Assembly: GCA_963724625.1 (NCBI GenBank)
Contig: CAVRVO010000004.1
Span: forward strand, 62,001 to 126,000
Direction: 5' to 3'
DNA: 64,000 nucleotides
DNA from: DATBVX01 sp963724625
GTDB lineage: Bacteria; Pseudomonadota; Gammaproteobacteria; Steroidobacterales; Steroidobacteraceae
The position numbers were made by a program, and so were the translations under genes. The notes under the pieces were generated by a model. The model was not told the DNA's origin, ran no database searches, and saw nothing but the letters and a program-made list of their open reading frames with translations. The first letter of the stretch is position 1, and each line of letters starts with the position of its first letter. Of this stretch, positions 18,117 to 27,290 are shown in pieces.

Positions 18117-20204
18117 ATGCCACTTCGTTACCAGCTGCTGCTCCTGAGCCTGCTCACACTGCTGTTGCCGTGGGCCGGCTGCCGCTATGCGCGCGAAATG
18201 GAATCCGCACTGCGCGATGGACAGGAGCAGGCACTGCTCGCGACCGCATCGACCCTCGCCAACCTGCTGGCTGCGAAACCAGAGCTGCTCGGTGCTGATG
18301 CCAACTCTGGCGAGCCTTTCGACACGAAGGCAGGCGATCTCTACGCGCATCGTCTGACGACGCCCGCATTACTGGATGGTTTTGCGGACGACTGGGGCCA
18401 GGCACCGGATGCACTCTCGCGGCTCACGGCAATAGGTGCGCCACTCAGCGTCGACTACGCCGCGGCGGTGGACGAAACGAGCTTGTATCTGATGCTCGCG
18501 GTAACTGATCCCACGCCACGGCTCGAGCAATCCAACGACCCGTCGGCGACGCTGCGTTTGCGCGGCGATCAGGTGTGGCTCGGGTTCGATTCGCCCGGTG
18601 GCACCAATGAGCTGTACCTGCTGGCGACACAAGCCCCGGGCTTGCTGAGCGCTCGCCGACCGACAACGACCACTTATGGCGAACGTCGTGAAGTCATCGA
18701 GCCGCGCATCCAGGCCTTTTGGCAGCCGGTACACGCGGGCTACCAGCTCGAGATCCGGCTCCCGCGCGCGATGGTGGGTAATCACCTCGGCTTCGAGGTT
18801 GTCGATGTGGGAGAGCGCGATGAGCTGCCGGTTCGAATCGGCACTCTCGATCCGGCTACACATCAGCCGACCGGCAGGTTGATCGTCCCGTCAACCACGT
18901 TGTCACTCGCGCTCGAGCCCCTACTCCCTGCCGACACACGCGCAGTCACCGCCAACGCGAGCGGCTGGGTTCTGGCCGAAACGGGTTCGCTGGGTCCCGG
19001 CCCCCTCGACCCATACGAATCAGGGAGCAAATCGCGCAGCGAATGGCGCGATGCTCTCTACCGCCGAGTACTCGAGACTGGCGAGCGCCTTCCCTCCCGC
19101 GCCAGCCAGTCCGATCGTCTGAGCGGAGCTCCCGTCGACTCGGGGCTTGAGGGTAAGCGTGCCGCCTTGTGGTTCCGCCTTCCCGACGAGCGCCGCATCC
19201 TGCTCGCAGTAGCGGTGCCGATCGTCCGCGACGGCGCGCCTGGCGGTGTGCTGCTGCTCGAACAGGCCGGCGATCGGCTGCTCACACTGCGCAGCCAGGC
19301 GTTGACGAGGCTCCTCAATATGACCTTGCTCGCGAGCGGCCTTGCGGTTCTTGCCAGCCTTGCGTTCGCAGCACTCTTGGGTACGCGCCTGCGCCGCTTG
19401 CAGCGAGCTGCGGAGACCTCGCTGTCGCCCGATGGCCGAGTGATCAACGCGGCAATTCCGGACACCGGTGCGCGCGACGAGCTCGGCGATGTCGCGCGCA
19501 GTTTCGCGACCTTGCTGGCGCGGCTGAACGAGTACACCGAGTACCTGCGCACGCTCGCAGGCAAGCTTGCGCACGAGCTGCGCACACCGCTCGCCATCGT
19601 TCGCTCCTCGCTCGAGAATCTGGAATCGGAACCAAGCACTGCCGGCCCATATCTGCAGCGCGCACGCGAAGGCACGGATCGGTTGCAAGCCATATTGAGC
19701 GCGATGGGCGCGGCGTCACGAACGGAAGAGGCGCTACGTCACGCGGAACGCACGCACTTCGACCTTGCGGAGCTGGCGCGCTCCACGACACGAGCCTACG
19801 GCGACGCGTTTGCCACGCATCGATTCAGCGCACGTGTTCCTGAAGGTCGCTGCGAATTCCAGGGCGCGCCCGACCTGATCGTGCAGCTTCTCGACAAGCT
19901 GGTCGATAACGCCGTCGACTTCAGCGCCGAAGGTACCCTCATTGAGATCGCGCTCGAGCTCGAGGCGGAGCATTTCGTTCTCAGTGTGCAGAATCAGGGG
20001 CCACCTTTGCCGCAAGAGGTGCGGGCGCGGCTGTTCGAATCGATGTTCCGGCAACGGCAGGACACACCGGGGAAGATGCATTTCGGCCTTGGTCTCTACA
20101 TCGTGCGGCTGATTGCTGAGTTTCATGGTGGAGGCGTATTTGCGGAGAACCTGCCGGACAAACTGCTGGTACGGATAGGGGCAAGAATCCGGTCGATGGG
20201 CTGA
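18117..20204 (+). CDS. pdsS: Histidine kinase of the proteobacterial dedicated sortase system
   Basis: 695-residue membrane kinase. A first helix (YQLLLLSLLTLLLPWAG) precedes a large periplasmic sensor region of about 370 residues. The sensor is followed by a second helix (about residues 400-425), a HAMP-like linker and HisKA with H486 in KLAHELRTPLAIV. HATPase_c follows, with DKLVDNAVDF and FGLGLYIVRLI. The periplasmic region contains a stretch resembling a carbohydrate-binding-type sandwich (VWLGFDSPGGTNELYLL, then LEIRLPRAMVGNHLGFEV), as in family members. It starts immediately after the pdsR stop. The ligand is unknown; an envelope or polysaccharide signal is plausible. Confidence 0.87.
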   Translation: MPLRYQLLLLSLLTLLLPWAGCRYAREMESALRDGQEQALLATASTLANLLAAKPELLGADANSGEPFDTKAGDLYAHRLTTPALLDGFADDWGQAPDALSRLTAIGAPLSVDYAAAVDETSLYLMLAVTDPTPRLEQSNDPSATLRLRGDQVWLGFDSPGGTNELYLLATQAPGLLSARRPTTTTYGERREVIEPRIQAFWQPVHAGYQLEIRLPRAMVGNHLGFEVVDVGERDELPVRIGTLDPATHQPTGRLIVPSTTLSLALEPLLPADTRAVTANASGWVLAETGSLGPGPLDPYESGSKSRSEWRDALYRRVLETGERLPSRASQSDRLSGAPVDSGLEGKRAALWFRLPDERRILLAVAVPIVRDGAPGGVLLLEQAGDRLLTLRSQALTRLLNMTLLASGLAVLASLAFAALLGTRLRRLQRAAETSLSPDGRVINAAIPDTGARDELGDVARSFATLLARLNEYTEYLRTLAGKLAHELRTPLAIVRSSLENLESEPSTAGPYLQRAREGTDRLQAILSAMGAASRTEEALRHAERTHFDLAELARSTTRAYGDAFATHRFSARVPEGRCEFQGAPDLIVQLLDKLVDNAVDFSAEGTLIEIALELEAEHFVLSVQNQGPPLPQEVRARLFESMFRQRQDTPGKMHFGLGLYIVRLIAEFHGGGVFAENLPDKLLVRIGARIRSMG

Positions 20205-20588
20205 TCGGCCTGGGGACTGTCGGGCGAATTTACATATTACGCCCTCGATGGCGCGGGGCCATGCCACCGCCCAGGCACGGCCTGGTCCTCATCCCATGGA
20301 CTGTCAATGGCTTGCGAGCCCGGCGAGCCAACTGCGAATAGAAAACTCCGGCAGAAAGCCCAGACCTCGCCGATTTGTAGCAAGCCAGAACTGAGGACGT
20401 CGAGAGTTCTTACATTTGCCGCACCTGCTGGCTAACGGGCTCTCTCACATCTCGGTAAGTAACTGAATGCTAAATACTTCTTCTTAAGTGGCACGCCCGT
20501 TGCTTCTCTAACGCTCGCCGGCGTGAAATGCGCCAGCGGCGCTAAGAGCAGGACCTTTCAGAGAAGCGGCGGACTTAAAGGGATGAAC
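20205..20588 (+). promoter_or_regulatory. Intergenic region upstream of the PEP-CTERM gene
   Basis: 384 bp without a convincing ORF. It holds a consensus sigma-54 promoter (20489-20504) and, 25-80 bp further upstream, an imperfect inverted pair AGTTCTTACA (20405-20414) and GGTAAGTAACT (20454-20464) that could be an upstream activator site. The likely transcription start is near 20515, giving a leader of about 70 nt. I see no terminator for pdsS here. Confidence 0.6.
20489..20504 (+). promoter_or_regulatory. Sigma-54 (-24/-12) promoter
   Basis: TGGCACG-CCCG-TTGCT matches the RpoN consensus TGGCACG-N4-TTGCW at every position; GG (20490-20491) and GC (20502-20503) are 10 bp apart. It lies about 85 bp before the PEP-CTERM start codon. 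Sigma-54 control of PEP-CTERM/exosortase genes through PrsK/PrsR-type systems is known in other proteobacteria, which supports the call. Confidence 0.85.
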
Positions 20589-20975
20589 ATGAAAAAGCTC
20601 AGCGGCGGAATCGCAGCAATTGCCTTGTCGATTGGCTTTGCGGCTCCCGCCAGCGCGGCGTATATCGAGCAAACTTATGCTCTTGACCAAAGCAGCGTTC
20701 TTGGCCTGTTTGGAAACAACGACTTTGGCTCGCTCCAAGACTTGGCGGCCTTGAACAACTTGGGCAATTTGGATCTCGCTAACTTGAACCTCGGAAACAT
20801 AAATCTCGGGAGTTTGAACATTGACGGGGCGCTGCGTGACTGGCTAATTCGCTTCATCGAAACGCGCGATCGTCGCGCAGGAGTACCTGAACCAGGCTCG
20901 CTAGCCCTGCTCGCGATTGGTCTGATTGGCATGGGTGCAGCCTTGTCTCGTCGACGCAGCCGCACCCCAAGATAA
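20589..20975 (+). CDS. Small PEP-CTERM sorting-domain protein
   Basis: 128-residue exported protein. The signal peptide is MKKLSGGIAAIALSIGFAAP, then ASA. The mature part contains an unusual Asn/Leu/Gly-rich stretch (repeats of NL, NLDLANLNLGNINLGSLNID). The C terminus is a textbook PEP-CTERM signal: VPEPGSLALLAIGLIGMGAA followed by RRR, recognised by exosortase and not by the neighbouring class GN sortase. ATG at 20589 was chosen because AAAGGG lies six bases upstream; ATG at 20583 sits directly on that site. It is monocistronic between a sigma-54 promoter and a terminator. No exosortase or EPS gene is in the window, so the machinery must be elsewhere. Function unknown. Confidence 0.88.
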   Translation: MKKLSGGIAAIALSIGFAAPASAAYIEQTYALDQSSVLGLFGNNDFGSLQDLAALNNLGNLDLANLNLGNINLGSLNIDGALRDWLIRFIETRDRRAGVPEPGSLALLAIGLIGMGAALSRRRSRTPR

Positions 20976-21044
20976 CGAAGAAGAAGAAAAGGAATCCCCG
21001 GGGTCTCGAATTAGACCGAAAAGAAAGGATCCCCGGACAGCCCG

Positions 21045-21073
21045 AAAGCCCCGCCCCGAGCGGGGCTTTTTTT
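21045..21073 (+). terminator. Rho-independent terminator after the PEP-CTERM gene
   Basis: Nine-base stem AAAGCCCCG / CGGGGCTTT with loop CCCCGAG, running into seven T residues (21067-21073). It also lies just beyond the 3' end of gltD, for which it would be only a weak terminator. Confidence 0.92.
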
Positions 21074-21089
21074 CGCCCGCGCTCCGCCC

Positions 21090-22502
21090 TCAGCGCACAT
21101 CCAGCAGGTCGAGGATTCCGCGCGCTGCTTCTCGTCCCTCGAAGACCGCAGTCACGACCAGGTCGGCGCCGCGCACCATGTCGCCGCCCGCGAAGACCTT
21201 GTGATTCGTGGTCTGAAACGGACGTTCGTGGTTGGCGGAAACACGCACGCGCTGATTCGGATGCAGCCCGATGCCGAAGTCTGCGAACCACTCCGGCGGA
21301 CTCGGATTGAATCCGAACGCGACCACCACCGCATCTGCGGTCACGAGTTCCTCGCTCCCCGGTACCGGTTCGGGAACTCGTCGGCCCCGCGGTCCGGGCG
21401 CGCCAAGCCGCGTCTGCACCAGCTTCACGCCCTCTACACGATCGGTGCCCACGATCTCGATTGGCTGGCGGTTGAAGAGAAACTCCACGCCTTCCTCCCG
21501 GCTGTTCTTGTAGTCGCGTCGCGAGCCCGGCATGTTGAGTTCATCCCGCCGGTAAGTGCAGGCAACCGATTCCGCGCCCTGGCGAATTGCAGTCCGATTA
21601 CAGTCCATCCCGGTATCGCCACCGCCCAGTACGACGACGCGTTTGCCGCGCAGATCGATGAAGTCGGCCGTGTCCTTCTCGAGTCCCAACTCACGATTGA
21701 TGTTTGAAATGAGATAGGGCAGAGCTTCGTAGACACCGGGAAGGTCCTCGCCCGGAAAACCGCCCTTCACGTACAAATACGTGCCCATACCAAGAAACAC
21801 TGCATCGTGTTCTTCGAGGAGCTTTTCGAACGTCACGTCACGCCCGATTTCGGTATTCAGCACGAACTCGACACCCATTCCCTCCATCAACTCGCGACGC
21901 CGCTCCACAACCTCCTTTTCCAGCTTGAAGGGCGGAATCCCGAAGGTGAGCAGGCCCCCGATCTTTGAGTAGCGGTCGAACACGATCGGCTTCACACCGT
22001 TACGAACCAGGATGTCCGCGCAGCCGAGACCCGCGGGACCTGCTCCCACAATAGCCACGCGCTTGTCAGTGGGACGTACCTCCGACATGTCGGGGCGCCA
22101 CCCGGCCTTGAGAGCCTCGTCGGTTATGTACTTCTCTATGGAGCCAATCGTCACGGCGCCCAACCCATCGTTGAGCGTGCAGGCACCTTCGCACAGACGA
22201 TCCTGCGGGCAAATTCGCCCGCACACCTCCGGCAGCGAATTGGTGCGATGGGAAAGCTCCGCGGCCTCGAACAGATTCCCCTCCTGGATCAGCTTCAGCC
22301 AGTTGGGGATGTAGTTGTGGACCGGGCATTTCCATTCGCAGAACGGATTGCCGCATGCGATGCAGCGTCCCGCCTGCTGCGCGGCGCCCTCCGCGTCGTA
22401 TTGCGAGTAGATTTCGCGATAGCTGAGAATCCGTTGCTCTACCGGAAGCTTCTCCGGATCGCGGCGCGGTATCTCGAGAAACTGCAGATGATTTACTGCC
22501 AT
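21090..22502 (-). CDS. gltD: Glutamate synthase (NADPH) small subunit
   Basis: 470-residue beta subunit of GOGAT, which passes electrons from NADPH through FAD to the large subunit for glutamate formation from glutamine and 2-oxoglutarate. The N-terminal domain has clustered cysteines for 4Fe-4S clusters (CIACGNPFCEWKCPVHNYI and CGRICPQDRLCEGAC). Two Rossmann motifs follow, for FAD (VAIVGAGPAGLGCADIL) and NADPH (VVVLGGGDTGMDCNRTAIR). It starts three bases after gltB ends, so the two form an operon. Length is normal. Confidence 0.97.
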   Translation of the reverse strand: MAVNHLQFLEIPRRDPEKLPVEQRILSYREIYSQYDAEGAAQQAGRCIACGNPFCEWKCPVHNYIPNWLKLIQEGNLFEAAELSHRTNSLPEVCGRICPQDRLCEGACTLNDGLGAVTIGSIEKYITDEALKAGWRPDMSEVRPTDKRVAIVGAGPAGLGCADILVRNGVKPIVFDRYSKIGGLLTFGIPPFKLEKEVVERRRELMEGMGVEFVLNTEIGRDVTFEKLLEEHDAVFLGMGTYLYVKGGFPGEDLPGVYEALPYLISNINRELGLEKDTADFIDLRGKRVVVLGGGDTGMDCNRTAIRQGAESVACTYRRDELNMPGSRRDYKNSREEGVEFLFNRQPIEIVGTDRVEGVKLVQTRLGAPGPRGRRVPEPVPGSEELVTADAVVVAFGFNPSPPEWFADFGIGLHPNQRVRVSANHERPFQTTNHKVFAGGDMVRGADLVVTAVFEGREAARGILDLLDVR

Positions 22503-22505
22503 GAC

Positions 22506-25500
22506 TCAGGCCGCCCGTCGCAGGTTCTCGAGCAGCGTATCGATCGCCGCCGCCTTCGGCTTCACAACCCAGAACTTGCCCATGAAAGAGCGGAAGTCGT
22601 TGAGGATCTCCTCGCCCCAGACGCTCCCGGTTTCGCGCACGTGGTGCTCGATGAGGTGACGCAGGTGCTGAAGGTGTGACTCCATCCCTTCAGGCGTGAT
22701 GCGATGGATGTCGATCAACTCGTGGTTGTAGCGATCGACGAAACCGCGATCCTGGTCTAGCACGTAGGCGAATCCACCGGTGAAGCCAGCACCGAAGTTG
22801 AGCCCGGTGCGTCCAAGGACGCACACCACACCGCCCGTCATGTATTCGCAGCAGTGATCACCCGTCCCTTCCACCACCGAGATAGCCCCTGAATTGCGCA
22901 CCGCGAAACGCTCACCTGCCTGGCCTGCTGCATAGAGTTCGCCGCCGGTGGCACCGTAGAGACAGGTGTTGCCCATGATGACTGTGTCGCGCGCCGAATA
23001 GGTCGCGGTCTTGGGGGGCTTGAGGACAATTTTCCCGGCGGCCATGCCCTTGCCGACGTAATCGTTCGCGTCGCCTTCCAGGTACAGATGCAGTCCGCCT
23101 GCATTCCACACACCGAAGCTCTGCCCAACCGAACCGCGCAGCCGAACGATCAGCGGCGCATGAGCCATGCCGTAATTGCCCCAGAGTCGCGCGATTTCGC
23201 CGGACAGACGTGCGCCGATCGAGCGGTGGAAGTTCGCCACTTCGTATCCGAAGGTTCCGCCGCTCTTGTGATCGATGGCTTGGCGCATGTCAGCGAGCAT
23301 TCGCTCGGCCATTGCTCCTTTGTCGAACGGCGCGTTGTGCGGATCGGTGCAGTACTGCGGCTTGTCATCCGCAAGCCCTGCCGTCGAAAGGATGGGGCTC
23401 AGGTCGAGCTTGCGCTGTTTGGCCGTCGACCCCTCCACGATCTGCAGCAGCTCGGTGCGACCGATGAGGTCCGCGATGCGCTTGACGCCGAGCTGCGCCA
23501 TGATCTCGCGGCATTCCTGGGCGACGAAGCGGAAGTAGTTGATCACCATTTCCGGCAGGCCGACGAAATACTTGCTGCGCAGGACGTTGTGCTGAGTCGC
23601 AACGCCAGTCGCGCAGTTGTTGAGATGGCAGATGCGCAGGTACTTGCAGCCCAGCGCGACCATCGGTGCAGTTCCAAAGCCGAAGCTCTCGGCTCCGATG
23701 ATCGCCGCCTTGATCACATCGAGGCCGGTCTTGAGCCCCCCGTCGGTCTGCAGGCGCACGCGGTGGCGCAGCTCGTTGATGCGCAGCGTCTGGTGCGTCT
23801 CCGCGAGCCCCAACTCCCATGGCGTGCCCGCGTACTTGATCGAGCTCAGGGGGCTCGCGCCGGTGCCACCGTCGTAACCGGAGATGGTGATGAGATCCGC
23901 GTACGCCTTGGCAACACCAGCAGCCACGGTGCCTACGCCAGGCTCGGCGACGAGCTTCACCGATACGAGCGCCTGCGGGTTGACCTGCTTGAGATCGAAG
24001 ATGAGTTGCGCCAGGTCCTCGATCGAGTAGATGTCGTGATGTGGTGGCGGCGAGATCAGGCCGACGCCCGGCCGAGCGAACCTGAGGCGCGCGATCATGT
24101 CGTTGACCTTGTGCCCCGGGAGCTGTCCGCCCTCACCCGGCTTCGCGCCCTGGGCGATCTTGATCTGCAGTACCTCGGCGTTGATCAGGTATTCCGGCGT
24201 CACGCCGAATCGGCCCGAAGCCACCTGCTTGATCTTGGAGTTTCTCTCGCCGTGGTAGCGCGCGGGATCCTCGCCGCCTTCGCCGGAGTTCGAGCGCGCA
24301 CCGATGCGATTCATGGCGATTGCCATCGCCTCGTGCGCTTCGGGCGATAGCGCGCCGAGCGACATGCCTGCGCCGTCGAAGCGTTTGAAAATGTCCTCGA
24401 TGGGTTCGACCTGCTCGATGGGTATCGGCTTGCGATCGCGCGTAAGCGCCAACAGGTCGCGCAACGTCGACACCGGGCGTTCGTTCACAAGCCGTGCGAA
24501 CTGCTGGTACTGCTCGTAGTCCCCCATCATCACGGCGGCCTGCAGCGTCGCGATCACGTCCGGGTTGTACATGTGGTACTCGCCGCCGTGCATGTACTTG
24601 AGCAGGCCACCCTGCGCCACCGCCGCACCCTGATCCCACGCACGCGCACCGAGGAACTTGAGATCAGCCTCGAGATCGTCGAACCCCGCTCCCTGGATCC
24701 GGCTCACGGTGCCCGGAAAGCACAGGTTCACGACTTCGTCATGGAGACCCACGATCTCGAACAGCTGAGCGCTGCGATAGCTCGCGATCGTGGCGATCCC
24801 CATCTTCGACATGATCTTGAACAAGCCCTTGCGAATGCCACGCCGGTAGCTGCGGCCAAGCTCGAGCCGCGTGTGCACGTCCATCTTCACGCGGCCCTTG
24901 CGCATCATGTCGAAGAGGGTCTGGTAGGCCATGTACGGGTAGACCGCCGTCGCACCGTATGCAATGAGACAGGCGAAGTGGTGGGCCTCGCGCGCTGTTC
25001 CGGTCTCGATGAGCAGATTGCACTTGCAACGCAAACCCTTTTCGACCAACCGATGATGCACGGCGCCGGTCGCGAGCAGCGCATGCATGGGAAGCTTCTC
25101 AGCTACGAGATAGCGATCGGACAACAGCAGCACGAGCTTGCCGGCACGTACCGCCGTCTCCGCCTGATCGCAGATGCGCAGCAGCGCCTGGTGCAACCCT
25201 TCGTCGGGCCGGTACTGCAGATCGATGAATTCGTGTGTCACGCCGAAATCCGCCAGCGCCAGGATCTGGCGGAGCTTGCGCTGCGAGAGAATCGGCGAGT
25301 TCATCACGATCTGCTTGGCGTGCTCAGGCGCGGGCACGAAGATGTTGCACTCCGGCCCAATCTGGGTCTGCAGCGACATGACGATGCTTTCGCGCAGCGG
25401 ATCGATGGGCGGGTTGGTCACCTGCGCGAATTGCTGGCGGAAGTAGTCGTAGAGGGAGCGCACCTTGGATGACAGCACCGGCATCGGCGTGTCGTCTCCC

Positions 25501-26975
25501 ATGGAGCCGACCGCTTCGCTCTCATCCTCGGCCAGTACGCGGATGATCTCATCGCGCTCTTCGGCGGTGATGTTGAACATCTTCTGATACTGGGCCAGCG
25601 TGTCGCGATCCATGGGTTCGGCCGCGAGTCGCGGGTCGATCAGGTCCGATTCGAGATAACGCACGCCCTTCTTGAGCCAGGTCTTGTAGGGATGGCGGCT
25701 CTTCAGGATGTCGTCGATTCGCCGGCTGTCGAGCAACTCTCCGGTCTGAAGGTCTAACGCCAGCATTTCGCCCGGCCCGAGCCGTCCCTTGCGGACCACG
25801 TCTTCAGGCGCGTAGTCCCACACACCAGTCTCGGAAGCGATCGTCAGATGACGGTTGCGGGTAATTACGTAGCGCGCAGGCCTCAAGCCGTTGCGATCCA
25901 GCGTGCACGCCGCGTAGCGACCGTCAGTCAGCACGATGCCAGCCGGTCCATCCCACGGTTCCATATGCGTCGCGTAGTACTCGTAGAACGCACGCAGGTC
26001 CGCATCGAGGGAATCGACGGTCTGCCACGCGGGCGGGACCAGCAAGCGCATGGCGTGCAAAGCATCGAGCCCACCCATCAGCAGCACTTCGAGCATGTTG
26101 TCGAGCGTCTGGGAATCCGAGCCGGACATCGACACCAGCGGCAGGATGTCGGTGAGATCGGGCAACACAGGTGAGCGGAACAGCGGACCACGCGCCGCGG
26201 CCCAGTTGCGATTTCCTTGAATGGTGTTGATCTCGCCGTTGTGTGCGAGCAGTCGGTATGGGTGCGCGAGCCGCCACTGCGGCAGCGTATTGGTCGAGAA
26301 ACGCTGGTGAAACACGACGACGGAAGTCGTGAGGCGCTCATCCTTGAGATCCGGATAGAACTCGGTCAGGTGCTGAGGCATGACCATGCCCTTGTAGGCC
26401 AGCGTCGAGGCCGACAGGCTCGGCACATAGAACACCGGATCCTTGCGCTCGAGCGCCCTCTCCGCCCGCCGGCGCGCCAGGAACAGCTTGCGGTTGAATG
26501 CCGCTTCATCGATGTCGAGGCGGCAATTGACGAACACATGCTCGATGCGCGGCAAAGTCTTCAGTGCCTCATCACCACACGCACCAGCGTCGGTTGGCAC
26601 CACGCGCCAACCAGCCACTTCCAGGTCCTCGCGCTGTAGCTGCCCCTCGAGCGTCGAGCGGGCGCGCTCGGCCTGATCATCAAAAGTACTCAGGAACACG
26701 CACCCGACCGCGAAGCGCTCGGCGAGTTCGATCCCTGCTTGCTGTGCGATTGCTTCGAGGAACGCGCGCGGCTTATTGAGCAAGAGCCCGCAACCGTCGC
26801 CCGTCTTGCCGTCTGCCGCAATCGCGCCGCGGTGAGTGAGCCGATTGAGCGAGGTGATCGCCGTGCGCACGATCCAATGACTCGGCTGATCGTCGAGACT
26901 CGCAATCAGTCCAAATCCGCAGCTGTCGCGTTCGTAAGCAGGATCGAACAGACCCTGGGTGGCAAGTGTTTGCAT
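22506..26975 (-). CDS. gltB: Glutamate synthase (NADPH) large subunit
   Basis: 1489-residue alpha subunit of GOGAT. An N-terminal class II glutamine amidotransferase domain begins with the nucleophile Cys in RDSCGFGLIAS after a short propeptide. The central and FMN-binding synthase domains follow (GEGGEDPARY, GAKPGEGGQLPG, SVKLVAEPGVGTVAAGV), then the 3Fe-4S motif CKYLRICHLNNC and a C-terminal GXGXG beta-helix (GMAAGKIVLKPP, GNTCLYGATGG). The ATG at 26975 was chosen because GGGGA lies just upstream and it gives the usual propeptide length; the frame stays open 39 codons further. Together with GltD it is the main ammonium-assimilating system in the window. Confidence 0.96.
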   Translation of the reverse strand: MQTLATQGLFDPAYERDSCGFGLIASLDDQPSHWIVRTAITSLNRLTHRGAIAADGKTGDGCGLLLNKPRAFLEAIAQQAGIELAERFAVGCVFLSTFDDQAERARSTLEGQLQREDLEVAGWRVVPTDAGACGDEALKTLPRIEHVFVNCRLDIDEAAFNRKLFLARRRAERALERKDPVFYVPSLSASTLAYKGMVMPQHLTEFYPDLKDERLTTSVVVFHQRFSTNTLPQWRLAHPYRLLAHNGEINTIQGNRNWAAARGPLFRSPVLPDLTDILPLVSMSGSDSQTLDNMLEVLLMGGLDALHAMRLLVPPAWQTVDSLDADLRAFYEYYATHMEPWDGPAGIVLTDGRYAACTLDRNGLRPARYVITRNRHLTIASETGVWDYAPEDVVRKGRLGPGEMLALDLQTGELLDSRRIDDILKSRHPYKTWLKKGVRYLESDLIDPRLAAEPMDRDTLAQYQKMFNITAEERDEIIRVLAEDESEAVGSMGDDTPMPVLSSKVRSLYDYFRQQFAQVTNPPIDPLRESIVMSLQTQIGPECNIFVPAPEHAKQIVMNSPILSQRKLRQILALADFGVTHEFIDLQYRPDEGLHQALLRICDQAETAVRAGKLVLLLSDRYLVAEKLPMHALLATGAVHHRLVEKGLRCKCNLLIETGTAREAHHFACLIAYGATAVYPYMAYQTLFDMMRKGRVKMDVHTRLELGRSYRRGIRKGLFKIMSKMGIATIASYRSAQLFEIVGLHDEVVNLCFPGTVSRIQGAGFDDLEADLKFLGARAWDQGAAVAQGGLLKYMHGGEYHMYNPDVIATLQAAVMMGDYEQYQQFARLVNERPVSTLRDLLALTRDRKPIPIEQVEPIEDIFKRFDGAGMSLGALSPEAHEAMAIAMNRIGARSNSGEGGEDPARYHGERNSKIKQVASGRFGVTPEYLINAEVLQIKIAQGAKPGEGGQLPGHKVNDMIARLRFARPGVGLISPPPHHDIYSIEDLAQLIFDLKQVNPQALVSVKLVAEPGVGTVAAGVAKAYADLITISGYDGGTGASPLSSIKYAGTPWELGLAETHQTLRINELRHRVRLQTDGGLKTGLDVIKAAIIGAESFGFGTAPMVALGCKYLRICHLNNCATGVATQHNVLRSKYFVGLPEMVINYFRFVAQECREIMAQLGVKRIADLIGRTELLQIVEGSTAKQRKLDLSPILSTAGLADDKPQYCTDPHNAPFDKGAMAERMLADMRQAIDHKSGGTFGYEVANFHRSIGARLSGEIARLWGNYGMAHAPLIVRLRGSVGQSFGVWNAGGLHLYLEGDANDYVGKGMAAGKIVLKPPKTATYSARDTVIMGNTCLYGATGGELYAAGQAGERFAVRNSGAISVVEGTGDHCCEYMTGGVVCVLGRTGLNFGAGFTGGFAYVLDQDRGFVDRYNHELIDIHRITPEGMESHLQHLRHLIEHHVRETGSVWGEEILNDFRSFMGKFWVVKPKAAAIDTLLENLRRAA

Positions 26976-27290
26976 GGCTTCCCCAAAGCTTCGATGCGCG
27001 GGCCCGGGCCCGCGGTGGTGAGTCAAACCGCCCGGCGGGATGCCGGGCTCACAATCAACGGAAGTGGCGCTCGAGGTGCGTTCGGACCGCAACTGCGGGT
27101 CGATCGAGCTTTGGGGAGCGCGAGAATATTTCCGGACGCACTAGAGACATGGCGCCCGATCATACCGGCCGAACGTCGATCGTCAATGCTGCGGCGCGTC
27201 AGTATAGGTGCACAGCAGCAATATTAGCTGACGTAAGGAGTTATCCGGGCCGCAGTCCGCCTGGGGCTGAGCGGGAGTGGCCTGCACGCC
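26976..27290 (-). promoter_or_regulatory. gltB upstream region
   Basis: 315 bp between gltB and the stop of the giant envelope-protein gene, all on the minus strand. The 5' part (about 27200-27240) is more AT-rich than its surroundings and is the likely promoter, but I see no clear sigma-70 or sigma-54 consensus. No ORF or terminator with a T-run is evident. Confidence 0.35.

Noticed and set aside
23088..24350. 420-codon open frame antisense to gltB
   Set aside because: Contained in the well conserved gltB; no start site or domain.
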